Assembly (NCBI GenBank): GCA_019637685.1
Contig: JAHBVF010000002.1
Coordinates: forward strand, 232,938 to 296,937
DNA length: 64,000 bases
Source of the DNA: Caldilineaceae bacterium
GTDB taxonomy: Bacteria > Chloroflexota > Anaerolineae > Caldilineales > Caldilineaceae
Direction of reading: 5' to 3'
Part shown: positions 27,672 through 36,376 of the stretch, piece by piece
Numbering within the stretch: the stretch's first letter is position 1
Layout of the letters: each line of letters begins with the position of its first letter
The notes under the pieces: generated by a model
Told to the model about the DNA's origin: nothing
What the model saw: the letters and a program-made list of their open reading frames with translations, nothing else
Databases searched by the model: none
Program-made: the position numbers and the translations under genes

Positions 27672-29129
27672 CATCTCTTTGGCAAACCACTCCACCCGTT
27701 CGGCTCGTTGTCGCTGGGCGCGGGGATCGTCGGGGCGGTAGACATTTTCTCCAGCAATAATCGGCGCGGCTTCGTCCAGATGCACGGGGTTGGGCTGGTC
27801 GAACAATGCCCAGTGTAACAAGTGCTCCCGCAGGTCAGCGATCTCCGCTTGACAGGCCGGGTCGCGGAAGCGGTTGTCCAGTTCCAGCGGATCGTTCTGC
27901 AGATCGAAGAAGAGTGACTGGTCAAGGTCCGCGGTCAGCAGCAGTTTGCGCGTCCGGGTGCGGGCCATATATTCGTGGCCCCGGCCCGATTCGGCAAAGA
28001 TCACCTGCCGCCCGATGCCGTCTGTCAGGTCCGCGCCTGCCCAGCTTTGCGGCGCGTCACAGCCCGCCCAGCGCAGGAGCGTCGGCCCCACATCCAGGCT
28101 GTTGACCAGTTCCTCCGACACTTCCCCTGCCCGGGCCTGGTTGGGAAACTTCACAATCAGCGGCACTTTGACCAGCGGGTCGTACATCCGGTTGCCCTTC
28201 AGCAGCAGGTGATGGAAGCCCAGATATTCGCCGTGATCGCTGTTGTAGACGACGAGTGTGTTGTCGTACAGCCCCTTTTTCTTCAGCAGGGCCAACAGCC
28301 GCCCCACCTGCGCATCGATCTGGGAAATGGTGGCGTAGTAGTGGGCCATCACCCGGCGCAGGGCCGTTTCGGTCAGGGCTGTGTTGTCGAAGTAGCCGGG
28401 ACGGAAGGCCAGATCAGCGGGCAGGCAGGCGTCGGTCCAGCCCGGCAGAAGGGTCAGGGCGGCGGGGTCGTACATCCGGCTCCAGGGCGCGGGCGGGTCG
28501 AAGGGGTGGTGGGGTTTGATGAAACTCGCCATCAGCAGATGGCCGCCGTTGTCCCAGCCGGACAACGCCTCCAGCGCGCGGTCGCCGATCCACGTCGTCG
28601 AATGGTGGGCCTCGTCCAAATCCGATTCCAGCGCGCCGAAGTTCTGCCAGTATTCATCAGGCGCGTGCTGGCGAAACTCTCGCTCCTGATCCACCAGATC
28701 GACCCGGTTGCCCAGCCCTTCGGCCCGCAACCAGGCGTGATAGTCGTCCTCGTAGCGGCCCGCTCCGTTCTGTTCGGCCAGGGCCATCCGCTCAAAGCCC
28801 ACGTTTAGATACGTCGGGGTGAAGTGCATTTTGCCCACGGCTGCTGTGCGATAGCCGCTCTTCTTCAACAATTTGGGGAAAGTCGGCAGACCCGCTGGAA
28901 TGGTGCAGTGGTTGCTGCCGCCCAGATGCTGACGGGGGTAGAGGCTGGTCAGGAAGGAGTAGCGGGAGGGGGTGCAGACGGGGTAGGGGCAGAAGCTGTT
29001 GTCGTAGCGCACGCCGTCTGCGGCCAGGCTGTCCATGTGGGGCGTCTGTACGTCCGGGTTGCCGTAGACGCCGATGCAGTCGTGGCGGTGCTGGTCGGCC
29101 TGGATGAGGAGAATGTTGGGGCGGTTCAT
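27660..29129 (-). CDS. Type I sulfatase (third of three)
   Basis: A 489-residue sulfatase. The formylglycine motif is Cys52-Thr-Pro-Ser-Arg56 (PYPVCTPSRYSFLTSLYPRQH). Metal-site residues are in LIQADQHRHDCIG and YNSDHGEYLGFHHL; His and Lys active-site residues are suggested by GKMHFTPT and FIKPHHPFD. No signal peptide. Start chosen at MNRPNILLIQAD, the family beginning; 11 extra upstream codons are ignored. It is followed on the same strand by the rhamnogalacturonan-lyase-like gene, so the two probably work on one substrate. A DUF6807 gene lies upstream across two hairpins. Confidence 0.93.
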   Translation of the reverse strand: MNRPNILLIQADQHRHDCIGVYGNPDVQTPHMDSLAADGVRYDNSFCPYPVCTPSRYSFLTSLYPRQHLGGSNHCTIPAGLPTFPKLLKKSGYRTAAVGKMHFTPTYLNVGFERMALAEQNGAGRYEDDYHAWLRAEGLGNRVDLVDQEREFRQHAPDEYWQNFGALESDLDEAHHSTTWIGDRALEALSGWDNGGHLLMASFIKPHHPFDPPAPWSRMYDPAALTLLPGWTDACLPADLAFRPGYFDNTALTETALRRVMAHYYATISQIDAQVGRLLALLKKKGLYDNTLVVYNSDHGEYLGFHHLLLKGNRMYDPLVKVPLIVKFPNQARAGEVSEELVNSLDVGPTLLRWAGCDAPQSWAGADLTDGIGRQVIFAESGRGHEYMARTRTRKLLLTADLDQSLFFDLQNDPLELDNRFRDPACQAEIADLREHLLHWALFDQPNPVHLDEAAPIIAGENVYRPDDPRAQRQRAERVEWFAKEMERG

Positions 29130-29140
29130 CGACGATTTCC

Positions 29141-29287
29141 GTAGGTTGGGTTGTCTCGGCAAGCAGTCATTGAATGCCCAATCGGATTGCGCCGAGACAA
29201 CCCAACAGTAGACGCTTGCCGTGTTGGGTTCTCCCAGCGCTCGTTGGTGGGTCAGGTGTCATTCCTTGCCGGGAGAACCCAACCTAC
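29141..29287. repeat. Double hairpin bounded by GTAGGTTGGGTT
   Basis: Two perfect hairpins stand side by side: GTTGGGTTGTCTCGGC with its inverse (29145-29160 and 29191-29206), and GTTGGGTTCTCCC with its inverse (29223-29235 and 29271-29283). The whole is bounded by inverted GTAGGTTGGGTT (29141) and AACCCAACCTAC (29276-29287). It fills the space between the DUF6807 and sulfatase genes and looks like a mobile intergenic repeat. Confidence 0.7.
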
Positions 29288-30096
29288 GCCTGTGCCGCAA
29301 CCAGCCCGTCGATATCCTCTGCCGAGCGGCTGCCGTCGTAGGCCAGGACCGTCAGGGCAAGAGCGAAAGACCTGCCCGGCTGTAACTCGACGCTCTGGTG
29401 ACGCAAAGGATTGTAGACGTGGCAGCCGTAGTCCCGGGTGAACCAGGGCCACGGCTCCGTGCGGGGCAGGAGCACGACGCCGGCTGTCTTGCCGTTGCCT
29501 GCACTGCCCTCGATATTCAGCCACAGGGAATGCTGGTCAAAACAGGCTGCTTCGCCCACCCCGCCCAGGTCATTGCGGATAACACCGCCAAATGGAGTCT
29601 CCCAATGGGGTGGGACGCGCAGGGCTAGCCCGGCCTCTTTGGTCTGGCCCAGGCTGACGGGCCGATCCGGCGCAGAGAATTCGGCATACCAGTCCACCCG
29701 TGTACAATTGTCTCTCGTCGAGAAGCGGACAGTGCGCCATTCGTGGAGCAGAGGCGTGCCATCCGCCGTCTCCCAGGCAACTTCGTGGACAAAGGTGACG
29801 CCGTTCCCCTCAACCGCGGGCAAAAGTTCCACCAACGGGGCACGGTTCGTCTGCCGGTGGCGGGGTTTGCCAAAGCTGCCCGCATTCCACAGGTCGTGAC
29901 CGTCGATCTCCAGCCCGGCCCAGATGCCCTGATGGTGCGGGTGATCCGGTGGGGCTTCCTGGATGATGAGGACGCCAGCTGGTGTGTAGAGGGGGAAAAC
30001 ATACGAGCGCAGTTCGACGGCGTTGTAGCCGCCGACCAGTTGATCATCGGTCAATACCCACCAGCGGTTGTTGTAGAAGCGAGTTTCGTAGGGCAT
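29284..30096 (-). CDS. DUF6807 (PmoA-like) protein
   Basis: A 270-residue protein with the family pattern RPYVFPLYTP-like start (RSYVFPLYTPAG), the conserved DHPHHQGIWAGLEIDG segment, and a C-terminal VYNPLRHQSVELQPG. DUF6807 proteins are common in carbohydrate utilisation clusters of Bacteroidota, Planctomycetota and Chloroflexota. The PmoA name given to some of them does not imply methane oxidation, and no enzymatic activity is firmly known. The start at 30096 (MPYETRFYNN) is preferred over 11 more upstream codons. Placed next to the third sulfatase and the lyase, it is likely part of the same pathway. Confidence 0.78.
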   Translation of the reverse strand: MPYETRFYNNRWWVLTDDQLVGGYNAVELRSYVFPLYTPAGVLIIQEAPPDHPHHQGIWAGLEIDGHDLWNAGSFGKPRHRQTNRAPLVELLPAVEGNGVTFVHEVAWETADGTPLLHEWRTVRFSTRDNCTRVDWYAEFSAPDRPVSLGQTKEAGLALRVPPHWETPFGGVIRNDLGGVGEAACFDQHSLWLNIEGSAGNGKTAGVVLLPRTEPWPWFTRDYGCHVYNPLRHQSVELQPGRSFALALTVLAYDGSRSAEDIDGLVAAQA

Positions 30097-30174
30097 GGGC
30101 TTTCGATAACTGGGGTGACGGCTATTCAATGGAGAGCAGCCAGCAAAGGATTGGCGTTAGCAGCAGGCCAATTC

Positions 30175-30528
30175 TTATGCCGTCACTGGCGAAATGGCAT
30201 CGCGAAACGAGACCAGCGGGATACTTTCATGCAGGCACGGCGTGTAGGAGGAGAGCGTCAAAATGTCGGCTACGGGTGGATGGGAGAGGATATCAAAAAT
30301 GATTGCACGCGTTTCTCTGGATACTTCGGACAGACCTGTCAGCGGCAGGCTACGCCGCCCTGTTTCCGTCGGTTGGGCCAAGAGTGAGTAGTCGAAAATC
30401 GACAGACCAACCGCCCTGCGTTCCGCTTTGTTGATACGCAGTAGCAGGTTTTCATTGATCTCCACACCTGTGCCGGTTTCGCCAGGAGCGAAGGAGATGT
30501 ACAGTGTATCGCTGATATCATCATACAT
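30175..30528 (-). CDS. DUF2283 family protein, extended form
   Basis: A 117-residue protein. The first 60 residues are a DUF2283 domain (MYDDISDTLYISFAPGETG, then ENLLLRINKAERRAVGLSIFDYS). The last 50 form a helical tail similar to that in the gene at 16163. The ATG lies inside the last codons of the VapC gene, an eight-base overlap, so translation is coupled to the toxin gene. It may be a third component or accessory of the module; function unknown. Confidence 0.72.
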   Translation of the reverse strand: MYDDISDTLYISFAPGETGTGVEINENLLLRINKAERRAVGLSIFDYSLLAQPTETGRRSLPLTGLSEVSRETRAIIFDILSHPPVADILTLSSYTPCLHESIPLVSFRDAISPVTA

Positions 30529-31003
30529 GCGCGTTGGGATTCTCAACGGTAAGACCTTCTGCAGAGGCTGCTGCCAGCAAATCAGAATCCGCTGCAACGA
30601 AGATAAGGGGTGGCAACTGCTGTAAAGTCAGGCTGGTGTTGATGGTGAGCGCAGACGCAAGCTGAATCGCATCACAACCTCGTAATTTCTGCTTTCGAGT
30701 CAGATCGACAGCCAGATCAACAAGCAATGCGTCCACAATCACCGCAGTATATTGACGATGGGCGTCACTGATGAAGTCGGCCATCGTCTGTTCGTAGTCT
30801 TGGGTCGAGAGCGCTTCGGCGCGTCGCTTGGCCGCCAGTGCGGCGGCAACCTCAGCCAGCCCGATGTGTGAAATCGTGATGATGTTCCCGGCTGTTGGAT
30901 CGCAAATTCCATTGACCCAACCTGTGCCATCTTCGAGAGCATACCGTTTGACAATCGCGCTGCTGTCCAGAAAGTATACCTGAACAGCATTTTCTTCGCT
31001 CAC
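30521..31003 (-). CDS. vapC: VapC-type PIN domain toxin
   Basis: A 160-residue PIN-domain protein, a Mg-dependent ribonuclease. The acidic catalytic residues appear as the Asp in VYFLDSSAIVKRY, the Glu in HIGLAEVAAAL, the Asp in RGCDAIQLASAL and the Asp in FVAADSDLLAAA. The antitoxin gene precedes it with a four-base ATGA overlap, the standard VapBC arrangement. Targets in VapC toxins are often tRNA or rRNA; here it is not known. The DUF2283 gene follows with an eight-base overlap. Confidence 0.88.
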   Translation of the reverse strand: MSEENAVQVYFLDSSAIVKRYALEDGTGWVNGICDPTAGNIITISHIGLAEVAAALAAKRRAEALSTQDYEQTMADFISDAHRQYTAVIVDALLVDLAVDLTRKQKLRGCDAIQLASALTINTSLTLQQLPPLIFVAADSDLLAAASAEGLTVENPNAHV

Positions 31004-31293
31004 AATCGGCCCCGCTGCTCAATGACGATTTCGCTCAACGGCGTCCCTGGCAGGGAAAGGGGTGTATGGCGATGTGTGGCTGGCTCGGTTGCGTAGCGGC
31101 TCACCAAACCTGGCGCGATGGGTCGGACGAGACCAGTAGATATCAGTGCCCGCATCGTTCGTTCCCGTGAAGTCTCAGCTTCAGCCGCCATCAATTGGCC
31201 CAAACCGAGCCTCAATATCTGGACCAGATCGTTACGGTGTGGACGTATCTCTTCAATCAAATCGTCTGGTATCTGAAGAAGAATCGTCTCCAT
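31000..31293 (-). CDS. vapB: VapB-like antitoxin
   Basis: A 97-residue protein preceding vapC. The N-terminus METILLQIPDDLIEEIRPHRNDLVQILRLGL suits a DNA-binding antitoxin that represses its own operon. The C-terminus is likely to bind and block VapC. The start is fixed by GGAGGG six bases upstream and overlap with the toxin gene at the other end. A near-consensus promoter lies just upstream. The exact DNA-binding fold is not assigned. Confidence 0.78.
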   Translation of the reverse strand: METILLQIPDDLIEEIRPHRNDLVQILRLGLGQLMAAEAETSRERTMRALISTGLVRPIAPGLVSRYATEPATHRHTPLSLPGTPLSEIVIEQRGRL

Positions 31294-31344
31294 ATATTCA
31301 CCCTCCTTATCAACGCCTGGCATTTCAGAAACTCTGCAAAGCTT

Positions 31345-31373
31345 ATTATAGCCAAGCAATTGATCGGTATCAA
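31345..31373 (-). promoter_or_regulatory. Sigma-70 promoter of vapBC
   Basis: On the minus strand TTGATA (31373-31368), a 17-base spacer and a perfect TATAAT (31350-31345) lie 52 bases before the antitoxin ATG. Antitoxin-mediated repression would act here. Confidence 0.75.
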
Positions 31374-31403
31374 AATCGTCAATACCCGCGCCCCGTTCTT
31401 CTC

Positions 31404-33989
31404 CTACGAAAAGTCCAGCCGCACCAGCAGGTCCATAAACTGAAGTTCCATCTTCTCCGCGCCCAATTCCATCTGGGCGTAGGGGCTGTCGTAGTGGAGG
31501 AAGCCGGTGATGGGCTGCTCCCGCTCGTTGACCAGCAGAGGACCCTCCCAGGCGAAGTCCATGCTCTCCCCGCGCAGGGTGTCGGCCTGGACAGACAGCC
31601 CGGCCAGCCGTACATCCAGGGCCAGCACTTTGGCCTGGAAATCGGCGAAGCTGCCGTCGATAGCGGCCCGGCCCATCTGCACCAGCCAGGCGTTTTTGTG
31701 GCCGTAGGAGCGCAATTCCTGATAGGCGCTCTTGCCCTGCTTCGTCAGTTCAATGCCCTGGCCCGCGGTAATGGCCAGATAGCCTTCGCCGACCGCGGCG
31801 AAGGCCCAGCCCCCTTCCAGCGTCCATTCGTCGAAGGCGTAGGTGGGGAAATAGGCGTGGGTGAAGCCCAGCCAGTCGTCCGCAGGCAGATTGTGGAGGG
31901 AGACCAGCACATCCTTCCACTGGGCCGCGCGGGGCAGAACAACGTTGCCGTGCCAGAAGTTGGGGCGGTGGGAGCCGTCCTCGCTGATGCAGGGGGGGTG
32001 GGTGACAAAGACCACCGCCTCCGGGCCGAGGGTGGCCTGCCAGATGTGTTGCTGATAGCCCGGCCGACCCGGCTGCCAGTCCTGGGCAGAGGCCAGCATA
32101 TAGTCCGGCGTTTTGTAGGTGACTTTGTTGATCTCCCAGTCGCCTTCGGCCACATCGCACCACTGCTCCAGCGTGCCGGTGTGACGCTCCCGGCTCCAGA
32201 TTTCCTCTGCCGGGTCCAGGGTGATGGCTTCGATGACCGGCGGCAGCAGATAGCCAACCGCACAGGCCAGGCTGACCGTGCCCAAAATGTGATCGTTGAA
32301 TATGCCCGTGCCCCAGAGCAGCCGGGAGATGCCGGAGGTCGGCTCCAGATAGCCGCCTTTGAGGAAGGGCGTGTAGCTGCGTCCGTGGGTGGAGCCAAAG
32401 ACGCCTTTGTAGGAGTTGACCGCCAGATTGAAGAACAGCTTGTCGAGGACGACCGTCGCCAGTTCCCGCAGTTCATCGTTCTCGGCCAGATCGGCCAGAT
32501 GGGAGAGGGCCAGTACGTCTTCCTCAAAATAGGTATTGGAATCCCACTCCCGGAAGCCGCCCCTGGCCCGCTTGCGCAGCCAGGAAAGAGCCATCCGTTC
32601 GCCCTTTTCCCGGTGTTCCTCGCCGCTCATCCCCGCGTTTGTGAAAGTCTCGTTGGGCAGCAATTGACCGGCCAACACTTCGCAGGTGTGGAAGAGAATC
32701 TGATGGTTCTCTGACCAGAAGCACATGGCGTCGCTGCCCGGTTCGTCCATCCAATAGCGGAAGTTGAGAAAGCAATCGCGCAGAGGGTCAACCAGTTCCT
32801 GGGGGAAACCGGGGGTCTCGATGTAACGCCCCACCATTCCCAGCAGGCCGACCAGATAGAAGTCGCTGCAATCGGCCCGGCGGTTGACCATCTCCATTGT
32901 TTCCACAATCGGCTTCTGGTCGACCAGATCGAACCAGCCCAACTCCATTTTGGCGATCTCCGAGAAGACGTTGACGCCCCGATGGGCCGCGGCTTTCAGG
33001 GCTTCTTCCCGCCGTTCGGGATAGGTCCCGTAGCGTTCAGCGGAATATTTGTGGTTGCCCACAATGCGCAGGGGCAAACAGCGCTCCACCCGCATTCCCC
33101 ATTCGTAATACTCGTTGGGATGGGGCATGAGCACAACTTCGTATTCGCCCGCGGGAAATTGGTAGCCAAGGCCCACGGGCTGGGTCTGGATGGACTTGCC
33201 CTCGCTCAAAAAGTCCGAGTAGATGCGGCCATCCTTGCGGCGCAGACGGATGCTGATGTTGTCAGCCGCGGGTTCGCCTTCGGGCCAATGGACGACAATT
33301 TTTTGGTCCCGGGTATAGATATCCTGGGTCAGGTAGGCCCTCGCAAAGGTGCTCTCCAGTTTCTGACGCCGGTTCACCGACTGGATTGTTGTGGGCAGTG
33401 AGACAGAGAGTTCATCGCTGTCCAGATGCAGGGCCATCACATACGGGCATTCGCGCACGGCCACGCCCTCGAAACGGACGAGCACTTCGTTGCGCCCTTC
33501 CTGCAAATCGAGCGCACAGGTGGAATGGCCGGGCAACTGGTGGCAGAAATGCTCCACCCGATGCACATGCGCGCCGCTGAGCCAGATATCCGCGGGGCCG
33601 TTGGTGGTGAGGGTGGCGTTGACTGTTTGCGCGCGGGGACTCTCCACCGTGCAGCAGGCCCAGGTGTACAGGTGATGGCAGGTGTGGTGAAAAACAGAGC
33701 GATCCACAAAGTGGTCGTCCTCTGTGTGATAGATTTTCCAGATCAGTTCGTTCTCGCCGTCGAAAGGGGTGAATTTCTGCAACTCGGCAGGCGCGACGGA
33801 CAGACCCGTCTCCGCGCGGTAACGGTGACGGGCAATTTGGGATTTGAAATCAATGCCGGGGAAATCGTCCAGATTGGAAACGGGGAGCGCCAGCGGGCCA
33901 GCCACCAGCCAGTGGTGGATATACCCATTTTGTAGCGCATAGTCCAACTGCAAAATGGGTGATTCTGCAACGGTCTGTACATTCGTCAT
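31404..33989 (-). CDS. Predicted 861-residue carbohydrate-active protein, family not recognised
   Basis: A large soluble protein. The N-terminal part (about 1-330) looks like beta-sandwich domains, including GPADIWLSGAHVHRVEHFCH, of the sort seen in carbohydrate-binding modules. From about 350 it turns helical with a toroid-like repeat: CFWSENHQILFHTCEVLAGQ, ALSWLRKRARGGFREWDSN, VFGSTHGRSYTPFLKGG. Alpha/alpha toroids of this look occur in polysaccharide lyases and glycosidases, hence my guess. I cannot name a CAZy family. No signal peptide. The start at 33989 has only a weak ribosome binding site; the frame stays open for 191 codons further up, but those overlap the permease gene. Last gene of the importer cluster, which ties it to the imported substrate. 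Confidence 0.68.
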   Translation of the reverse strand: MTNVQTVAESPILQLDYALQNGYIHHWLVAGPLALPVSNLDDFPGIDFKSQIARHRYRAETGLSVAPAELQKFTPFDGENELIWKIYHTEDDHFVDRSVFHHTCHHLYTWACCTVESPRAQTVNATLTTNGPADIWLSGAHVHRVEHFCHQLPGHSTCALDLQEGRNEVLVRFEGVAVRECPYVMALHLDSDELSVSLPTTIQSVNRRQKLESTFARAYLTQDIYTRDQKIVVHWPEGEPAADNISIRLRRKDGRIYSDFLSEGKSIQTQPVGLGYQFPAGEYEVVLMPHPNEYYEWGMRVERCLPLRIVGNHKYSAERYGTYPERREEALKAAAHRGVNVFSEIAKMELGWFDLVDQKPIVETMEMVNRRADCSDFYLVGLLGMVGRYIETPGFPQELVDPLRDCFLNFRYWMDEPGSDAMCFWSENHQILFHTCEVLAGQLLPNETFTNAGMSGEEHREKGERMALSWLRKRARGGFREWDSNTYFEEDVLALSHLADLAENDELRELATVVLDKLFFNLAVNSYKGVFGSTHGRSYTPFLKGGYLEPTSGISRLLWGTGIFNDHILGTVSLACAVGYLLPPVIEAITLDPAEEIWSRERHTGTLEQWCDVAEGDWEINKVTYKTPDYMLASAQDWQPGRPGYQQHIWQATLGPEAVVFVTHPPCISEDGSHRPNFWHGNVVLPRAAQWKDVLVSLHNLPADDWLGFTHAYFPTYAFDEWTLEGGWAFAAVGEGYLAITAGQGIELTKQGKSAYQELRSYGHKNAWLVQMGRAAIDGSFADFQAKVLALDVRLAGLSVQADTLRGESMDFAWEGPLLVNEREQPITGFLHYDSPYAQMELGAEKMELQFMDLLVRLDFS

Positions 33990-34027
33990 AATAGAGTTAA
34001 TACCTTGGCAACTGCTTAGGATTTGAA

Positions 34028-35239
34028 TTAAAGCGCATAGGGATCGGCGGCGTCGCGCAGGCCATCGCCCACAAAATTGAAGGCAAGCACCGCGATCACC
34101 ACCGCAAGGCCGGGCGCGAGTAGCCAGGGCGCGGTGGCCACCGCACGCAAATTTTGCGATTCTTGCAGGAGTACCCCCCAACTGATGACCGGTGGGCGCA
34201 GGCCCAGGCCCAAAAAGCTGAGGGCTGTTTCGGCCAGAATCACACTGGGGATGCTCAGGGTCAGGGATGCGATGATGTGGCTGGCGAAGGACGGAACCAT
34301 ATGGCGGAAGATAATGCGCATCTCGCTGGAGCCGCCGAGTTTTGCGGCCAGGACAAAGTCCTCTTCGCGCAGGGACAGAAAACGCCCGCGCACTACGCGT
34401 GCCAGACCGGTCCATCCAATCAGCGAGAGCAGAACCGTAATCGCAAAGTACATACGCAGGGGCGACCAATCCTTGGGCACGGCTGCACTCAGGCCCATCC
34501 ACAGCGGGATGGTGGGAATCGACCGGAAAAACTCGATCACCCGCTGGATGATCGTGTCCCAAATGCCGCCGTAATAGCCGGATATGCCCCCAAAAAAGAT
34601 ACCCAGCGCTAGGCTGATCAGAATACCCACCAGGCCCACGGACATAGAAATGCGCGTGCCATAGACAATGCGCGAGAACATATCCCTGCCCAACCGATCA
34701 CCGCCCAGGGGAAAGAAGGCTGCGGTTGGGTCCAGCGGGCCGAACAGGTGGCGGTTCATGTCAAAGATGCCCCAGAATTTGGTCGGCTCGCCTACGGTAA
34801 AGAAACCCAGTGGATACATCGCCTCTTTGTCGGCCACAAAAACCATGCGCATCGTCTCTTGGTCACGCTCAGATTTCAACCCGTAGACAAAGGGACGCAG
34901 ATGAAACGTGCCCGACGGATCGATAAAGTGAATGCCCTGGGGCGGCGCGTAGGCATACTTTTCATCGTAAACATTGGGATCAGCGGGAGCAATAAATTCG
35001 CTGAAGATCGCCACGAGATAAAGAATAGCCAACAGCCAGAGGGAAGCCATGGCCATTTTGTGGCGACGAAAACGCCACCAGGTCAACTGCCATTGGGTGG
35101 CTGTATAAATTTCGTCCCGCTGATCTTCCAGATAGTTCAACGCCAGGGGCGGATCGATATCTTCACCCAGGGTGGTGCTGAAGAGAGGCGCATCCGGAAG
35201 CGGGGATGCGGGACGCGGCTTGTGGGTTTCCTGTGCCAT
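34028..35239 (-). CDS. Opp/Dpp-type ABC permease, OppC-like (system B)
   Basis: A 403-residue permease with an N-terminal cytoplasmic tail, six membrane helices and a large insertion between TM1 and TM2. GGDRLGRDMFSRIVYGTRIS is the OppC signature; VLAAKLGGSSEMRIIFRHMVPS is the ATPase-contacting loop, and DGLRDAADPYA closes the protein. It forms the channel with the OppB-like permease at 35269. Related importers in Chloroflexota and Thermotogota carry oligosaccharides as well as peptides. Start at 35239 follows AAGGA; six more upstream codons are ignored. Confidence 0.9.
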   Translation of the reverse strand: MAQETHKPRPASPLPDAPLFSTTLGEDIDPPLALNYLEDQRDEIYTATQWQLTWWRFRRHKMAMASLWLLAILYLVAIFSEFIAPADPNVYDEKYAYAPPQGIHFIDPSGTFHLRPFVYGLKSERDQETMRMVFVADKEAMYPLGFFTVGEPTKFWGIFDMNRHLFGPLDPTAAFFPLGGDRLGRDMFSRIVYGTRISMSVGLVGILISLALGIFFGGISGYYGGIWDTIIQRVIEFFRSIPTIPLWMGLSAAVPKDWSPLRMYFAITVLLSLIGWTGLARVVRGRFLSLREEDFVLAAKLGGSSEMRIIFRHMVPSFASHIIASLTLSIPSVILAETALSFLGLGLRPPVISWGVLLQESQNLRAVATAPWLLAPGLAVVIAVLAFNFVGDGLRDAADPYAL

Positions 35240-35268
35240 AATCAGTCCTTCCGGCAACTTTCAGGCCG

Positions 35269-36252
35269 TTATTGATAGCGAATCCGTGGGTCAAGCCAGG
35301 CCAGCAGAATATCCGATATAAGCGTGCCGATGACTGTAAGCGCGCTCAGAATCAGAATAAAACTGGCCGCCAGATACATATCCTGGGCCAACAGCGCATT
35401 CAGAAGCAGTGGGCCGGCCGTGGGCAGACTGAGAACGACCGAAATAATCGTTGCACCGTTGATCAGCCCAGGCAGCGCCCACCCAGCCGTGCTGATGAAC
35501 GGGTTGAGGGCAATGCGCACGGGATAGCGTAATAGCAGTCTTGTCTCCGAGACGCCTTTGGCCCGGGCCGTCTCCACATAGGGTTTGCGTAGTTCATCCA
35601 GTAGATTGGCGCGCATAATACGGATGAGACCGGCTGTCCCACCTACGCCCAGCACAATCAGTGGAACCCACAGATGTTTGAGCAGATCGACAAATTTGGC
35701 AAAGGACCAGGCGGCCGCCTGGTATTCTCTGGAGAAAAGGCCGCCTACATTCGTACCGAAATAGCGAAAGCCGATCCAGAGCAGGACCAGTGCCAGCAGA
35801 AAATCTGGGATTCCCAGACCGATAAATGAAAAAGTGGTGAACAGATAATCACCAAAGGAGTATTGGCGTACAGCAGAAAAAACGCCAATAATAAAGCCAA
35901 GAATCCAGGTTATCATCAGTGCGCTGACAGAGATAACAAAGGTCAGTCCAATGCGTTCCCAGATCAGTTCGGAGACGGGTTTGTTCCATACAAACGAATA
36001 ACCAAAATCCCCGTGTAAAATATCCCAGCTCCACTTAAAATAGCGCTGATAGATGGGCAAGTCCAGACCAAACTGTTTACGCAGCGAATCCAGCCGCGCC
36101 TGATCCACCGAATCGCCGGATGAGGCCAGCGTGGCCGCGTAGGAAGTGACATAATCGCCGGGGGGCAACTCAATAATCACAAAAGAGACGAGGGAGACCG
36201 CCACAAGGGTGATCACCATCAGAAGCAGACGCTGAATGATATATTGAAGCAT
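35269..36252 (-). CDS. Opp/Dpp-type ABC permease, OppB-like (system B)
   Basis: A 327-residue permease with six membrane helices. The first helix and following loop (IIELPPGDYVTSYAATLASS) and the C-terminal LDPRIRYQ are typical of OppB/DppB proteins from oligosaccharide-type systems. The cytoplasmic loop PYVETARAKGVSETRLLLRY contacts the ATPase. It pairs with the OppC-like permease downstream (29-base gap) and uses the binding protein at 36377. The system B cluster has no ATPase of its own. Confidence 0.9.
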   Translation of the reverse strand: MLQYIIQRLLLMVITLVAVSLVSFVIIELPPGDYVTSYAATLASSGDSVDQARLDSLRKQFGLDLPIYQRYFKWSWDILHGDFGYSFVWNKPVSELIWERIGLTFVISVSALMITWILGFIIGVFSAVRQYSFGDYLFTTFSFIGLGIPDFLLALVLLWIGFRYFGTNVGGLFSREYQAAAWSFAKFVDLLKHLWVPLIVLGVGGTAGLIRIMRANLLDELRKPYVETARAKGVSETRLLLRYPVRIALNPFISTAGWALPGLINGATIISVVLSLPTAGPLLLNALLAQDMYLAASFILILSALTVIGTLISDILLAWLDPRIRYQ

Positions 36253-36267
36253 TCAAATTCTCCATAG

Positions 36268-36304
36268 ATTGGCGGGCGGGCCTGGGTGGACACCGCCCGC
36301 CAAT
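36268..36304 (-). promoter_or_regulatory. Stem-loop between binding-protein and permease genes (system B)
   Basis: ATTGGCGGGCGG (36268-36279) and CCGCCCGCCAAT (36293-36304) form a perfect 12-bp stem in the gap between the binding protein and permease genes, a position that favours higher binding-protein output. Confidence 0.65.
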
Positions 36305-36376
36305 CTTTACAGGATATTGCGCATAGCAGAACCAGAAGTCCGGCTTTCCAGAAAAAGTTGAACTTCTGTCTTCTGA

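Noticed and set aside
29284..30096. Methane oxygenase subunit suggested by the PmoA name
   Set aside because: The protein is a soluble DUF6807 protein without membrane helices; the name is a historical database label.
33990..34562. 191-codon N-terminal extension of the 861-residue protein
   Set aside because: The extension overlaps the OppC-like permease gene in another frame and reads as low-complexity Arg/Pro sequence.
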